Made by a program: the position numbers and the translations under genes
IMG/VR virus record: IMGVR_UViG_3300028610_001354
Coordinates: 1-30,239 of that record
DNA from: a virus
Direction: 5' to 3' (one strand)
DNA length: 30,239 bases
Shown: one piece after another, positions 1-5,789 of the stretch
Layout of the letters: each line of letters starts with the position of its first letter
Numbering within the stretch: the stretch's first letter is position 1
The notes under the pieces: model-generated
The model's input: the letters and a program-made list of their open reading frames with translations, nothing else
Database searches by the model: none
What the model was told of the DNA's origin: nothing

Positions 1-144
1 ATAAAAGTTAGTTAATCTAAACAACCCAACATAACCCACCGCTATTTTTGGCTAACCACGTGCTTTAAAAAATAACCATGTCTAAGCCAACTATAACTAT
101 AACTATAACTATAACTATAACTATAACTATAACTATAACTATAA
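1..144. repeat. Terminal direct repeat, left copy
   Basis: These 144 bases are identical to 30096-30239. The repeat ends exactly at the last unit of the CTATAA array in both copies. It either closes a circular genome (assembly overlap) or is a genuine phage direct terminal repeat. The sequence alone cannot separate the two. No complete gene of known type lies inside it. Confidence 0.97.
91..144. repeat. Hexamer tandem array, nine CTATAA units
   Basis: Nine perfect CTATAA units lie in tandem (54 bp), and the same nine occur at 30186-30239. Read on + each unit contains TATAAC, and on - TATAGT, so every unit resembles a -10 hexamer on both strands. The array lies between two divergent early operons and just upstream of the replication-like gene, a typical place for an origin or AT-rich unwinding element. 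The origin role is inference. The true copy number could be misassembled because the contig ends in the array. Confidence 0.9.
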
Positions 145-160
145 AAAGTAAGAGTCTCTT

Positions 161-193
161 GTCAACGTTAATAAAAAATTAATAACAGTTGAC
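161..193 (+). promoter_or_regulatory. Inverted repeat, probable operator
   Basis: Arms GTCAAC (161-166) and GTTGAC (188-193) enclose a second inverted pair, TTAAT (168-172) and ATTAA (178-182). The right arm overlaps the -35 hexamer of the promoter at 189-217, so a protein bound here would block it. The left half belongs to an 18-bp word that recurs at 25978-25995. Confidence 0.5.
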
Positions 194-217
194 TCTTTAT
201 TAAAAATTGATTAATAT
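189..217 (+). promoter_or_regulatory. Sigma70-type early promoter
   Basis: The -35 is TTGACT (189-194), followed by a 17-bp spacer and a -10 of TAATAT (212-217). Transcription would start near 224, about 23 nt before the ATG at 247. It would drive the rightward early operon. Confidence 0.6.
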
Positions 218-246
218 TATTTTGAAACATAATATTGAGGCTAAGT

Positions 247-984
247 ATGCCAATCCCAGCTATAAAACTTTACAAAGACAAGCTCGTTTATCTCAAACAT
301 ATGACTGTAGAACTACGGTCAGCTATATTCCTCAATATCATTGTTTATTCAACGGAAGAAAATCCCGTGTTAGTTGAATTGAACGACCCTTTAGCATCTC
401 AAATCCAGCAAGATATACTTAAAAGTATTGATAGGCACGAAAAAGAATACCAAGATAAAGTAGAAAAAAACAGAGAGAACGGCAAGAAAGGCGGTCGCCC
501 TAAGTCTATTCAAGACGCACCGCCCGTAGTTGATTCTAAGCATGGAGCTCTAACAGCCCAAAAAGACCCTATAGAAGCTCAAGAACCTAAGCAAAGCAAG
601 GTTGTTAGCATGGACCTAAAGCAACCTACATTAGACTATGAATTAATAGAAACAAGCTGGAATAACATAGCTGAAAAGTACGAGAAATTTAAAATACCAA
701 AGATAGCAGGTATGGGTGACAAAAGAAAAAAAGCAATTAAGGCTAGATTAGCTGAGTTTGCTGGTGATGGTGATATAGCATTCTTTTTCAAACAAATAGA
801 ATTAAAGATAGAAGAATCCAATCATTTAAAGGGGGTTAATGACCGTGGTTGGGTAGTTAACTTTGATTTTATATGTACTGCTAGTAGCTTGTTAAAGCTA
901 TTGGAAGGCAACTATAGTAACAAAGATATAAGAAGTGAAGATCAATTAAAATGGGATAGAGTTAGAAAGGAGGTTAGTTATTAA
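247..984 (+). CDS. Phage replication initiator / primosomal-like protein
   Basis: This 245-aa protein starts at ATG 247, placed by a GAGG Shine-Dalgarno at 237-240; an in-frame TTG at 235 is less likely. Residues 75-86 read NRENGKKGGRPK, a basic motif I associate with DUF6291-type phage replication proteins. The linker after it is Pro/Gln/Lys-rich. The C-terminal ~100 residues (W-x-IA start, then GDKRKKAIKAR, then a W-x-x-x-FDF and LLEGNY ending) resemble the C-terminal domain of phage replication or helicase-loader proteins. It is first in the early operon, next to the hexamer array, which fits origin recognition or primosome recruitment. The general role is fairly likely; the exact activity is not shown. 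Confidence 0.65.
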   Translation: MPIPAIKLYKDKLVYLKHMTVELRSAIFLNIIVYSTEENPVLVELNDPLASQIQQDILKSIDRHEKEYQDKVEKNRENGKKGGRPKSIQDAPPVVDSKHGALTAQKDPIEAQEPKQSKVVSMDLKQPTLDYELIETSWNNIAEKYEKFKIPKIAGMGDKRKKAIKARLAEFAGDGDIAFFFKQIELKIEESNHLKGVNDRGWVVNFDFICTASSLLKLLEGNYSNKDIRSEDQLKWDRVRKEVSY

Positions 985-1358
985 TGAATGAGAAAGTAAC
1001 AGATTACATATTAACATTACATATATTAAACAATAGAAAATGTCCTGATACAGCATTACTAGAGTTGTATGCTAAGGATTTTCAAGGTTGCAAAAAGGAA
1101 GAACTCGACAAGGCATTTGATAAACTAAAGATACAACAAACTTTTCCTACTACAAATATAATTGGTTTGTTTCTTACAGAACTTGAGGATGCTAGGAAGC
1201 CAGATTCGGTGACTGCACAAAGAAACTTACTAGAAGAGTGTAGAAGAAAGCACGGCAAGGTTGGTCTTTACGATAAACCAGATTATCCAGAGAATAAAGA
1301 GATGGCAGACAAGGTTAGTAGTTTGCTTAAAAGTAGTATTAGAAAAATAGGAGATTAA
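984..1358 (+). CDS. Hypothetical early protein, possible replication partner
   Basis: A 124-aa protein whose ATG overlaps the upstream stop (TAATG). A strong AAAGGAGG lies 11-18 bases before it. It is mixed-charge and probably mostly helical, with no membrane segment and no motif I recognise. Direct overlap with the initiator-like gene suggests a replication accessory role such as helicase loading, but this is only positional inference. Confidence 0.75.
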   Translation: MNEKVTDYILTLHILNNRKCPDTALLELYAKDFQGCKKEELDKAFDKLKIQQTFPTTNIIGLFLTELEDARKPDSVTAQRNLLEECRRKHGKVGLYDKPDYPENKEMADKVSSLLKSSIRKIGD

Positions 1359-1359
1359 G

Positions 1360-1596
1360 ATGATAACTGACAACAAAACGCAAAAGAAAATTTTTATGGA
1401 CGCCCGTGTTGTAGTAATAGTTGGCGGGCTAAGGCTATTAGAACACACAATTGCTTCGTTCGTAAAAGATATTCATGATACTCAACCAGCAACCGCAAAC
1501 ATTGAGGAGATAGAGAAAGCCGTAAAAGATACTTGTGAAGATATCTTAACTCAGATAAAAAGCACTAAACTATTTTCACTGGAGGAAGACAAATAA
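1360..1596 (+). CDS. Hypothetical protein, 78 aa
   Basis: The ATG lies 2 nt after the upstream stop, with GGAGATTAAG ahead of it as a ribosome site. A hydrophobic patch (ARVVVIVGGLRLLEHTI, about residues 15-31) is followed by an acidic helical tail. I do not recognise a family. It is inside a tightly packed early operon, so it is probably a real gene. Confidence 0.7.
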   Translation: MITDNKTQKKIFMDARVVVIVGGLRLLEHTIASFVKDIHDTQPATANIEEIEKAVKDTCEDILTQIKSTKLFSLEEDK

Positions 1597-1835
1597 TGGC
1601 ATATGAGAGAAAAGAAATAGATTACGATTTCCAAGAAAGAGAGATATTCAAGCGTGTAAGACCATATTCAAAAAATGATGGCGAGGCTATAGGGGTTGCA
1701 AGGCAGTCTATTAACTATATGACACACGAGTTTATTTATAGAAGCCCTAGGACTAATAAAGATGTTAGAGACAACTGTGCGGGCTTGCTAGAGGACTTAG
1801 CGGAGCATTATAACAAGGAGAGATGTGATGAGTAA
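1596..1835 (+). CDS. Hypothetical protein, 79 aa
   Basis: It overlaps the upstream stop by one base (TAATG), and GGAGGAAG lies about 10 bases before the start. The protein is highly charged (Arg, Glu, Asp, Tyr) and soluble, with no recognised domain. It is translationally coupled to its neighbours. Confidence 0.7.
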   Translation: MAYERKEIDYDFQEREIFKRVRPYSKNDGEAIGVARQSINYMTHEFIYRSPRTNKDVRDNCAGLLEDLAEHYNKERCDE

Positions 1836-2088
1836 GATGAAAGATATTTTAGAACACATTGAGAATCTAGAAGATAAGAAAATTTCATTAAGCAAGGCTT
1901 TTATTTCTTTGCGATGGAAAGACTTTAATGATAGCTATGGATACGATCAACATTGTAGACAAATAGATGACCAAGTAAAAAAGGCTTATAGTCTTATCGA
2001 AAAACTATCAACTAACTACGAAGAACAAAAGCAACAAACTGATAGTTGCGAGCATGAACAGTGGGAAAGAGAGCAGGAGAATGAGTGA
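1828..2088 (+). CDS. Hypothetical coiled-coil protein, 86 aa
   Basis: The ATG at 1828 is chosen because AAGGAG (1815-1820) sits 7 nt upstream; an in-frame GTG at 1825 is possible. It overlaps the previous gene by 8 bp. The protein has heptad-like hydrophobic spacing in its first half and a very acidic, Gln-rich C-terminus. No family is recognised. Confidence 0.7.
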   Translation: MSKMKDILEHIENLEDKKISLSKAFISLRWKDFNDSYGYDQHCRQIDDQVKKAYSLIEKLSTNYEEQKQQTDSCEHEQWEREQENE

Positions 2089-2203
2089 AAAAAATATAAA
2101 TATCAAGTGGCGTATTGTTTCACATTTAATACAATTCAGTTTTGGATTCAGTTGTGGTTTTATAATAGTACAATTAGTACAATTAGTACTAAGATTATTT
2201 TAA
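2081..2203 (+). CDS. Small membrane protein, 40 aa
   Basis: ATG AGT GAA follows directly after AGGAGA and overlaps the previous stop. The charged N-terminus (MSEKNINIKWR) is followed by a long hydrophobic stretch rich in Phe, Ile, Val and Leu that runs to the end, consistent with a single membrane helix. The reading frame contains the in-frame repeat VQLVQLV (DNA: TACAATTAG twice). Its function is unknown. Confidence 0.5.
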   Translation: MSEKNINIKWRIVSHLIQFSFGFSCGFIIVQLVQLVLRLF

Positions 2204-2278
2204 ATAAAAAACTAAATAAGGGCAACATCTTTTTAAGTATGTCGGGATTTCCGAATAACTCAACCAAAAGGTGATATT

Positions 2279-2716
2279 ATGAAAAAACTAGCTGTAGATA
2301 AAAGACTATTCGCAAGTAGATTACATGAGTTTTATGCTAAGTTTAAGACTTATACAGAGGAACAGGAACTACAAGTTAAGGTCGCAGACTACCTTGATGA
2401 CTTAGAAAAAAAAGACTTAATCATTAACTGGTGGCATACCCCTAACGGGGCATATTATGGCAAGGGTTGGCTTGCTAGAAAGTATGGCTTGCTAATGCGG
2501 TTGTTGGGTGTAAAGAAAGGCATACCAGACATCCAAATAATCGCCCACAGAGAGTTTGTGTTTATAGAATTGAAAACGCCTAAGGGCAGGGTATCAACTG
2601 AACAAAATGACTTCCTAGAGTGCTTAAAACGTCAAACAACAATACACTGGATACACGGATTCTGTACATCTGTAGACGAAGTTGAAAAAACGTTAATCGA
2701 GGGGGCGGTTATATGA
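2279..2716 (+). CDS. VRR-NUC family nuclease
   Basis: A 145-aa single-domain PD-(D/E)XK nuclease of the VRR-NUC type. The signature is HTPNG (53-57), then a GVKKGIPDIQII segment with D84, then E97-L-K99 in FIELKTPKG, then Q109. These are the metal-binding and catalytic positions of the fold. Phage members are stand-alone and are thought to act on DNA structures during replication or recombination. AAAGGTGATATT precedes the ATG. The 75-base leader carries a weak TCGG/CCGA hairpin and no gene I would call. Confidence 0.85.
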   Translation: MKKLAVDKRLFASRLHEFYAKFKTYTEEQELQVKVADYLDDLEKKDLIINWWHTPNGAYYGKGWLARKYGLLMRLLGVKKGIPDIQIIAHREFVFIELKTPKGRVSTEQNDFLECLKRQTTIHWIHGFCTSVDEVEKTLIEGAVI

Positions 2717-2943
2717 TAAAAAGATACTTAGAAATACTCAAGATTACAAATGCGATTAATCAAAAAGTGAAGGGAACCCCACCGTCACAGGCTATTATTA
2801 TCTACACAAGTAGGTTTTATTATGGGGATTGTTTGGATTATATACTTGGGTCTGTCTTAATTCTTTACCCATTTAAGCGTAGACAAATAAAGCGAATATG
2901 GGTAAGTAATTATAATATTAAATGGGGCGGTGATTTGAATTAA
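2713..2943 (+). CDS. Hypothetical protein, 76 aa
   Basis: It overlaps the nuclease stop (ATGA) and has a GGGGGCGG stretch just upstream. The protein is basic and aromatic with no clear motif. Its stop shares bases with the stop of the convergent gene at 2940. It is the last gene of the rightward early operon. Confidence 0.6.
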   Translation: MIKRYLEILKITNAINQKVKGTPPSQAIIIYTSRFYYGDCLDYILGSVLILYPFKRRQIKRIWVSNYNIKWGGDLN

Positions 2944-3209
2944 CGATAGTCAGCAAGATGTTCTTTAATCTCGTGTTGCACACTCTTTTTTAAGTGCTTG
3001 TAATTTATGCCATCCTTAAGCGTATATTCGCCTATAGTCATGCCATAGTTACCAATGCCCATCTTGACAACATAACCATCTTTAGTATCAATCTCATGCA
3101 AGGTTATAGATATGTCAATGTCCTTGTATGTATCGGAAATATCGTATGCAAAGCGGTTGAATTTAAAATCATTCATAATCTCATAGTTAAAAATTAGTTT
3201 ACGACCCAT
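2940..3209 (-). CDS. Hypothetical protein, 89 aa
   Basis: This leftward gene is second in a two-gene unit. AAAGGAGG lies about 12 nt before the ATG and overlaps the end of the upstream gene. The protein looks soluble and mixed alpha/beta (ISITLHEIDTKDGYVVKMGIG) with His and Lys near the end. No family is recognised. Its stop overlaps the convergent + gene. Confidence 0.65.
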   Translation of the reverse strand: MGRKLIFNYEIMNDFKFNRFAYDISDTYKDIDISITLHEIDTKDGYVVKMGIGNYGMTIGEYTLKDGINYKHLKKSVQHEIKEHLADYR

Positions 3210-3215
3210 ATTCTG

Positions 3216-3431
3216 CTAGCCCCTCCTTTCAAAAAATTCAACAATTCCCTTAGCAAAAGCAATAGCTAGCTCAACTAAAAATAAAATAATTACTACAGTT
3301 ATAGCCCCAACGATAAGCGTAGTTACTATATTGTCCGGCATTAACCCAAATACGGGAATACGGGACACCAGAGTGTGTATTGGTACTAATAACCCATAAA
3401 AACCAAAAAATCTTAACCCCCCATATAGCAT
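3216..3431 (-). CDS. Small two-helix membrane protein, 71 aa
   Basis: An excellent ribosome site (AAGGAGAT, 5 nt before ATG) and a nearby promoter support this gene. The second half has a clear membrane segment (IVTTLIVGAITVVIILFLVEL, about residues 35-55). A weaker hydrophobic stretch lies near the N-terminus. It ends in FFERRG. It is first in a leftward unit diverging from the regulator at 3580, so it may be expressed in a different state from the lytic genes. The function is unknown. Confidence 0.7.
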   Translation of the reverse strand: MLYGGLRFFGFYGLLVPIHTLVSRIPVFGLMPDNIVTTLIVGAITVVIILFLVELAIAFAKGIVEFFERRG

Positions 3432-3458
3432 TTTTATCTCCTTTTTTAATCATTATAT

Positions 3459-3486
3459 ATACTACTATATCTTTACACACTGTCAA
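3459..3486 (-). promoter_or_regulatory. Leftward promoter for the 3431-2940 genes
   Basis: On the minus strand the -35 is a perfect TTGACA (3486-3481), with a 16-bp spacer and -10 TAGTAT (3464-3459). A TATAAT-like run slightly downstream is an alternative. The promoter sits in a ~150-bp divergent region with the + promoter at 3520. Confidence 0.6.
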
Positions 3487-3519
3487 CATAAATATATATA
3501 ATATTATGAATAAATATAC

Positions 3520-3547
3520 TTGACTTATGTAAAATGTGTGGTACTCT
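3520..3547 (+). promoter_or_regulatory. Rightward promoter for the regulator block
   Basis: The -35 is TTGACT (3520-3525), with a 16-bp spacer and -10 TACTCT (3542-3547). It would start transcripts about 25 nt before the DeoR-like gene. The divergent arrangement with the leftward promoter is typical of a regulatory switch. Confidence 0.5.
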
Positions 3548-3579
3548 ATGTAAATAAAATGAATTATGAGTAGAAACAA

Positions 3580-3822
3580 ATGATACATTATAAACAAGAA
3601 TCAAAGATAGTAAATGGAAGGATTAAAATAAAGCCAGAATATAGAAGAGAAAGGATAATCTTTTACTGTAGTAATAGTGGTTTTGTTACAGTAAAAGAAA
3701 TAGCTGATTACTTTGAAATAAGTACTATGACTGTTTTGAGAGATCTAAGAATACTACACAAACAAGGTAAGCTTGTCAGGGTTCATGGTGGGGCATTAAA
3801 AAAGGGGTTTAATAATGATTAA
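3580..3822 (+). CDS. Short DeoR-type HTH regulator
   Basis: An 80-aa protein that is only the DNA-binding part of the DeoR family. Residues about 23-72 contain the winged HTH (ERIIFYC, VTVKEIADYFEIS, TMTVLRDLRIL) followed by the family hallmark RVHGGAL. Full DeoR regulators are about 250 aa and have a sugar-phosphate sensor domain; that is missing here, with no remnant downstream. It probably acts as a phage-adapted repressor or activator of the divergent promoters just upstream. The ribosome site is weak (GAGTAG). Confidence 0.8.
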   Translation: MIHYKQESKIVNGRIKIKPEYRRERIIFYCSNSGFVTVKEIADYFEISTMTVLRDLRILHKQGKLVRVHGGALKKGFNND

Positions 3823-4012
3823 TAAAAAAAGTCTTGGGCTGTCTATAGAAGAAGCTAGCGAGAATTTCAATAAGTTTGTTAAGGCAAAGCTTAAGTTTGA
3901 TAAAGAAAATCCTCACATTGTGGAAGCTTTAGAAAAAAGACAAAAAGAGTTAGAGGCAAAAACAAAAACCAATTCTATACTATCCCACATAAGCAAACAA
4001 CATGAAAAATAA
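3815..4012 (+). CDS. Hypothetical helical protein, 65 aa
   Basis: It overlaps the previous gene by 8 bp, with AAGGGG upstream. It is Lys/Glu-rich and helical, with a long charged stretch in the middle (EALEKRQKELEAKTKT). No family is recognised. Confidence 0.6.
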   Translation: MINKKSLGLSIEEASENFNKFVKAKLKFDKENPHIVEALEKRQKELEAKTKTNSILSHISKQHEK

Positions 4013-4280
4013 GCACAAAGTAACCCCCCTAGGAACCCTACTAAGGCATATTAGATTAGACCATGAAGTTACACAAACACAAATGGCTAAAGTCATTGGT
4101 ATATGCTCTAATACCCTTTGCAATATTGAATTCGGTAGACAAGGTATGTCAATAGAACATGCTGAAAAGATTATACATTATTATAAACTAGACCATAGAC
4201 TTGCGTGTAGGATAGCAGTGTTAAGATCTGACCTTGATAAAATAACCCAAGAAAAAATATTAAAACTTTTGGAGGCTTGA
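4002..4280 (+). CDS. XRE-type HTH regulator
   Basis: A 92-aa protein with a Cro/C1-type HTH over residues about 10-60. The pattern is LGTLLRHIRL, then TQTQMAKVIGI as helix 2, then SNTLCNIEFGRQGMS as the recognition helix region. The short C-terminal tail could dimerise. It overlaps the previous gene by 11 bp and follows the DeoR-like gene, so two regulators are co-transcribed. Confidence 0.8.
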   Translation: MKNKHKVTPLGTLLRHIRLDHEVTQTQMAKVIGICSNTLCNIEFGRQGMSIEHAEKIIHYYKLDHRLACRIAVLRSDLDKITQEKILKLLEA

Positions 4281-4282
4281 GA

Positions 4283-4558
4283 ATGATAACTATAGATGAA
4301 TTGCCTGAGATAATCGGGCATTATATTGTAAATATTAGACATTATAAGACTGAAAAATACGGGGTTTTTAACTTATTTAAGCGACGTGTTGCCTGCTTAG
4401 AGTCTGTAAAAACTGGTAATTTAACAAAAACCACTAACCTCATGTCAGTCATACACAACGAAGTAGTTGGAGTAGAAGGTCTAGACTATGTAATTGTAGC
4501 TATTCGCTTTGCTAAGACTGAGGGTTATAAACTAGTAAGAGGGTATCGAGAGGTGTGA
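4283..4558 (+). CDS. Hypothetical protein, 91 aa
   Basis: The ATG at 4283 is preferred over an in-frame TTG at 4277 because GGAGG (4271-4275) sits 7 nt before it. It looks like an alpha/beta soluble protein. The 3' end of the gene is the first copy of a 24-bp direct repeat (4537-4560). Unknown family. Confidence 0.65.
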   Translation: MITIDELPEIIGHYIVNIRHYKTEKYGVFNLFKRRVACLESVKTGNLTKTTNLMSVIHNEVVGVEGLDYVIVAIRFAKTEGYKLVRGYREV

Positions 4559-4560
4559 TA
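4537..4560 (+). repeat. 24-bp direct repeat, copy 1
   Basis: This copy is identical to 5539-5562. It spans the 3' end of one gene and the ribosome site (GAGAGG) of the next, so the duplicated unit is a gene junction. See the second copy for the fused arrangement. Confidence 0.9.
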
Positions 4561-4794
4561 ATGATTAAAACATTAATACTATTATTGCTTTTGAGTACGG
4601 GGGCTAGGGGTCATGAAGTAAAGACCCCAAAAGGCTACCTATCATTGGATAATGTTAGAAGTTATGAGGATGTTGACTACTTGTTTGGTTCTTTAAAATG
4701 TAAAGTATGGTGGACTTTGACAAACTCTAAATCCACAATAATGACTTGCAAACAACTAGTAGAAGAACACAGAAGACTTGAGGGGTTAGATTAA
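4561..4794 (+). CDS. Small secreted protein, 77 aa
   Basis: The start at ATG 4561 is set by GAGAGG 7 nt upstream; an in-frame GTG at 4555 is also possible. MIKTLILLLLLSTGARG is a classic short signal peptide, with cleavage likely before HEV. The mature part has two cysteines (LKCKVWW and MTCKQ) that could form a disulfide in the periplasm. A secreted small phage protein suggests a superinfection or envelope role, but no family is recognised. Confidence 0.65.
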   Translation: MIKTLILLLLLSTGARGHEVKTPKGYLSLDNVRSYEDVDYLFGSLKCKVWWTLTNSKSTIMTCKQLVEEHRRLEGLD

Positions 4795-4937
4795 TGGATT
4801 GGATTAGAGAATTCTTATTAAGATTTAATAGTTCTTATAAAAAGAATGATATTGTGGGTAATAGCTTGCCCTTTAAAAATAAGTTGTTCGGTCTATTTTA
4901 TATTTTTAGTAACAGTTATTGGATGTGTGATGCATGA
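4794..4937 (+). CDS. Hypothetical small protein, 47 aa
   Basis: The ATG overlaps the upstream stop (TAATG), with AGGGG 9-13 nt before. The end overlaps the next ATG (ATGA). The protein is basic in its first half and aromatic in its second (LFGLFYIFSNSYW), perhaps membrane-associated. It is probably real because both ends are coupled. Confidence 0.45.
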   Translation: MDWIREFLLRFNSSYKKNDIVGNSLPFKNKLFGLFYIFSNSYWMCDA

Positions 4938-5146
4938 GCAAAAAACAGATTAAAGATTATAAAGATATTGAAAAGGTTTTAGAAGTTGGTGATCTAGAAT
5001 TCTATAGAGACGTTACTGACTTTGGTTTTAGTACAGTTTATGTTGTAAAAGAAGGGATTGTTATTGCTAGCATGGAAGGTGACATTCAGTATTCGTTACC
5101 AGAGATAAACAATTTCATTGATTGGACAAAGGAGAAAGACCAATGA
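4934..5146 (+). CDS. Hypothetical protein, 70 aa
   Basis: A soluble acidic protein with alternating beta-type sequence (TVYVVKEGIVIASMEG). It overlaps both neighbours by 4 bp. Its first ~35 bases are repeated at 5555-5592, where the copy terminates after 11 codons. Unknown family. Confidence 0.6.
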   Translation: MSKKQIKDYKDIEKVLEVGDLEFYRDVTDFGFSTVYVVKEGIVIASMEGDIQYSLPEINNFIDWTKEKDQ

Positions 5147-5277
5147 AAGAAATATTTAAGGTGCTTAATGGGGATGTGGGGGAAGAAGAAATAGACGGGG
5201 TATGTCCTACAACTAAAGAGTACATGGATAGCTTTATAAGAGTTTACGCGATAGCCAACAGCTATAATTACATCTAA
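5143..5277 (+). CDS. Small ORF, 44 aa, possible N-terminal remnant
   Basis: A good ribosome site (AAAGGAG, 8 nt before) and an ATGA overlap support translation. It is acidic, with one cysteine. Just downstream lie a perfect 27-bp palindrome and a gene fragment without a start codon. This ORF may therefore be the 5' part of a longer broken gene. The two parts cannot be joined in one frame. Confidence 0.4.
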   Translation: MKEIFKVLNGDVGEEEIDGVCPTTKEYMDSFIRVYAIANSYNYI

Positions 5278-5307
5278 GTTGTAAAATCGAACAGGTTTAT
5301 CTGAATT

Positions 5308-5334
5308 AGCAATTTGCAAATTTTGCAAATTGCT
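5308..5334. repeat. Perfect 27-bp palindrome
   Basis: Arms AGCAATTTGCAA (5308-5319) and TTGCAAATTGCT (5323-5334) are fully complementary with a 3-base ATT loop. No T-run follows, so it is a poor terminator. It sits at the junction between a small ORF and a start-less gene fragment. It could be a protein-binding site, a repetitive palindromic unit or the scar of a rearrangement. Confidence 0.85.
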
Positions 5335-5567
5335 GTGGTGGGATTGAGTCAATAGATTCAGAGACAAACGAGGTTTTTCATAATGAGAGCTGTGAGGCTA
5401 TCTTAGAGATTGATAAAAACGACTCTAGCAAGGTTAAATTATTTATAGATGGCGAATACAAGGAAAAAAATTATATTTTTAATACTTATACTAAATATGA
5501 GTTTGAAGTTGATCGGGCTAGGCTAAAGAGTTGGGTAGAAGAGGGTATCGAGAGGTGTGATACATGA
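5310..5567 (+). pseudogene. Start-less gene fragment
   Basis: An open frame of about 85 codons begins right after an in-frame TAG that lies partly inside the palindrome, and ends at TGA 5565-5567. It has no ATG, GTG or TTG start. The translation (for example EAILEIDKNDSSKVKLFIDG and KSWVEEGIERCDT) looks like normal protein, so it is probably the 3' part of a gene whose start was lost. It ends in the second copy of the 24-bp repeat. Confidence 0.5.
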
Positions 5568-5592
5568 GCAAAAAACAGATTAAAGATAATAA
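5539..5592 (+). repeat. Fused second copies of two direct repeats
   Basis: 5539-5562 is identical to 4537-4560, and 5555-5592 matches 4925-4962 with a few mismatches. The two repeats are apart at their first site but overlap here through the shared GTGTGAT. That is the pattern left by recombination between gene junctions. The copied start MSKKQIKD runs only to MSKKQIKDNND before a stop. Confidence 0.75.
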
Positions 5593-5753
5593 TGACTGAT
5601 CAGATAATCTTAACACTCGTTACAGTAGGATGGATTGTAATGTTTCAGGGTTTAATATATAGGAACTTATTCATTGGCTTCATAGGGATATTATTGTCAC
5701 TAGTTGGAGTCTATGAATTGCTTATGCTAGTAGAATTGCCAACAACCCCGTAA
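5592..5753 (+). CDS. Small two-helix membrane protein, 53 aa
   Basis: Two hydrophobic segments are seen: ILTLVTVGWIVMFQGLIY and LFIGFIGILLSLVGVYELL, separated by RN. The size and topology would suit a holin-like or superinfection-exclusion protein. It lies directly upstream of the late promoter, away from the lysis genes. The ribosome site (AAAGATAAT) is weak. Unknown family. Confidence 0.5.
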   Translation: MTDQIILTLVTVGWIVMFQGLIYRNLFIGFIGILLSLVGVYELLMLVELPTTP

Positions 5754-5764
5754 TATGCTATATA
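5736..5764 (+). promoter_or_regulatory. Promoter ahead of the terminase and head genes
   Basis: The -35 is TTGCCA (5736-5741), with a 17-bp spacer and -10 TATATA (5759-5764). A TGC just before gives an extended -10. An inverted repeat ATTAAC/GTTAAT (5764-5769 and 5775-5780) covers the expected start point and may bind a regulator. The leader to the ATG at 5790 is only about 20 nt and lacks a good Shine-Dalgarno. Confidence 0.55.
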
Positions 5765-5789
5765 TTAACGAATAGTTAATCTAATTAGT

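Noticed and set aside
91-144. CRISPR-like or iteron array
   Set aside because: Units are only 6 bp in direct tandem without spacers, so it is not CRISPR. Classical iterons are about 20 bp, so I only suggest an origin role.
78-182. ORF encoding MSKP followed by nine Thr-Ile units across the hexamer array
   Set aside because: The 34-aa frame is open only because the repeat has no stop in two of three frames. There is no ribosome site, and it lies upstream of the early promoter.
3271-3597. 108-codon minus-strand frame, very hydrophobic
   Set aside because: It overlaps the better-supported 71-aa gene and both divergent promoters, has no ribosome site, and its composition is that of random AT-rich sequence.
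5308-5334. Intrinsic terminator at the 27-bp palindrome
   Set aside because: The hairpin is AT-rich and has no T-run on either side.
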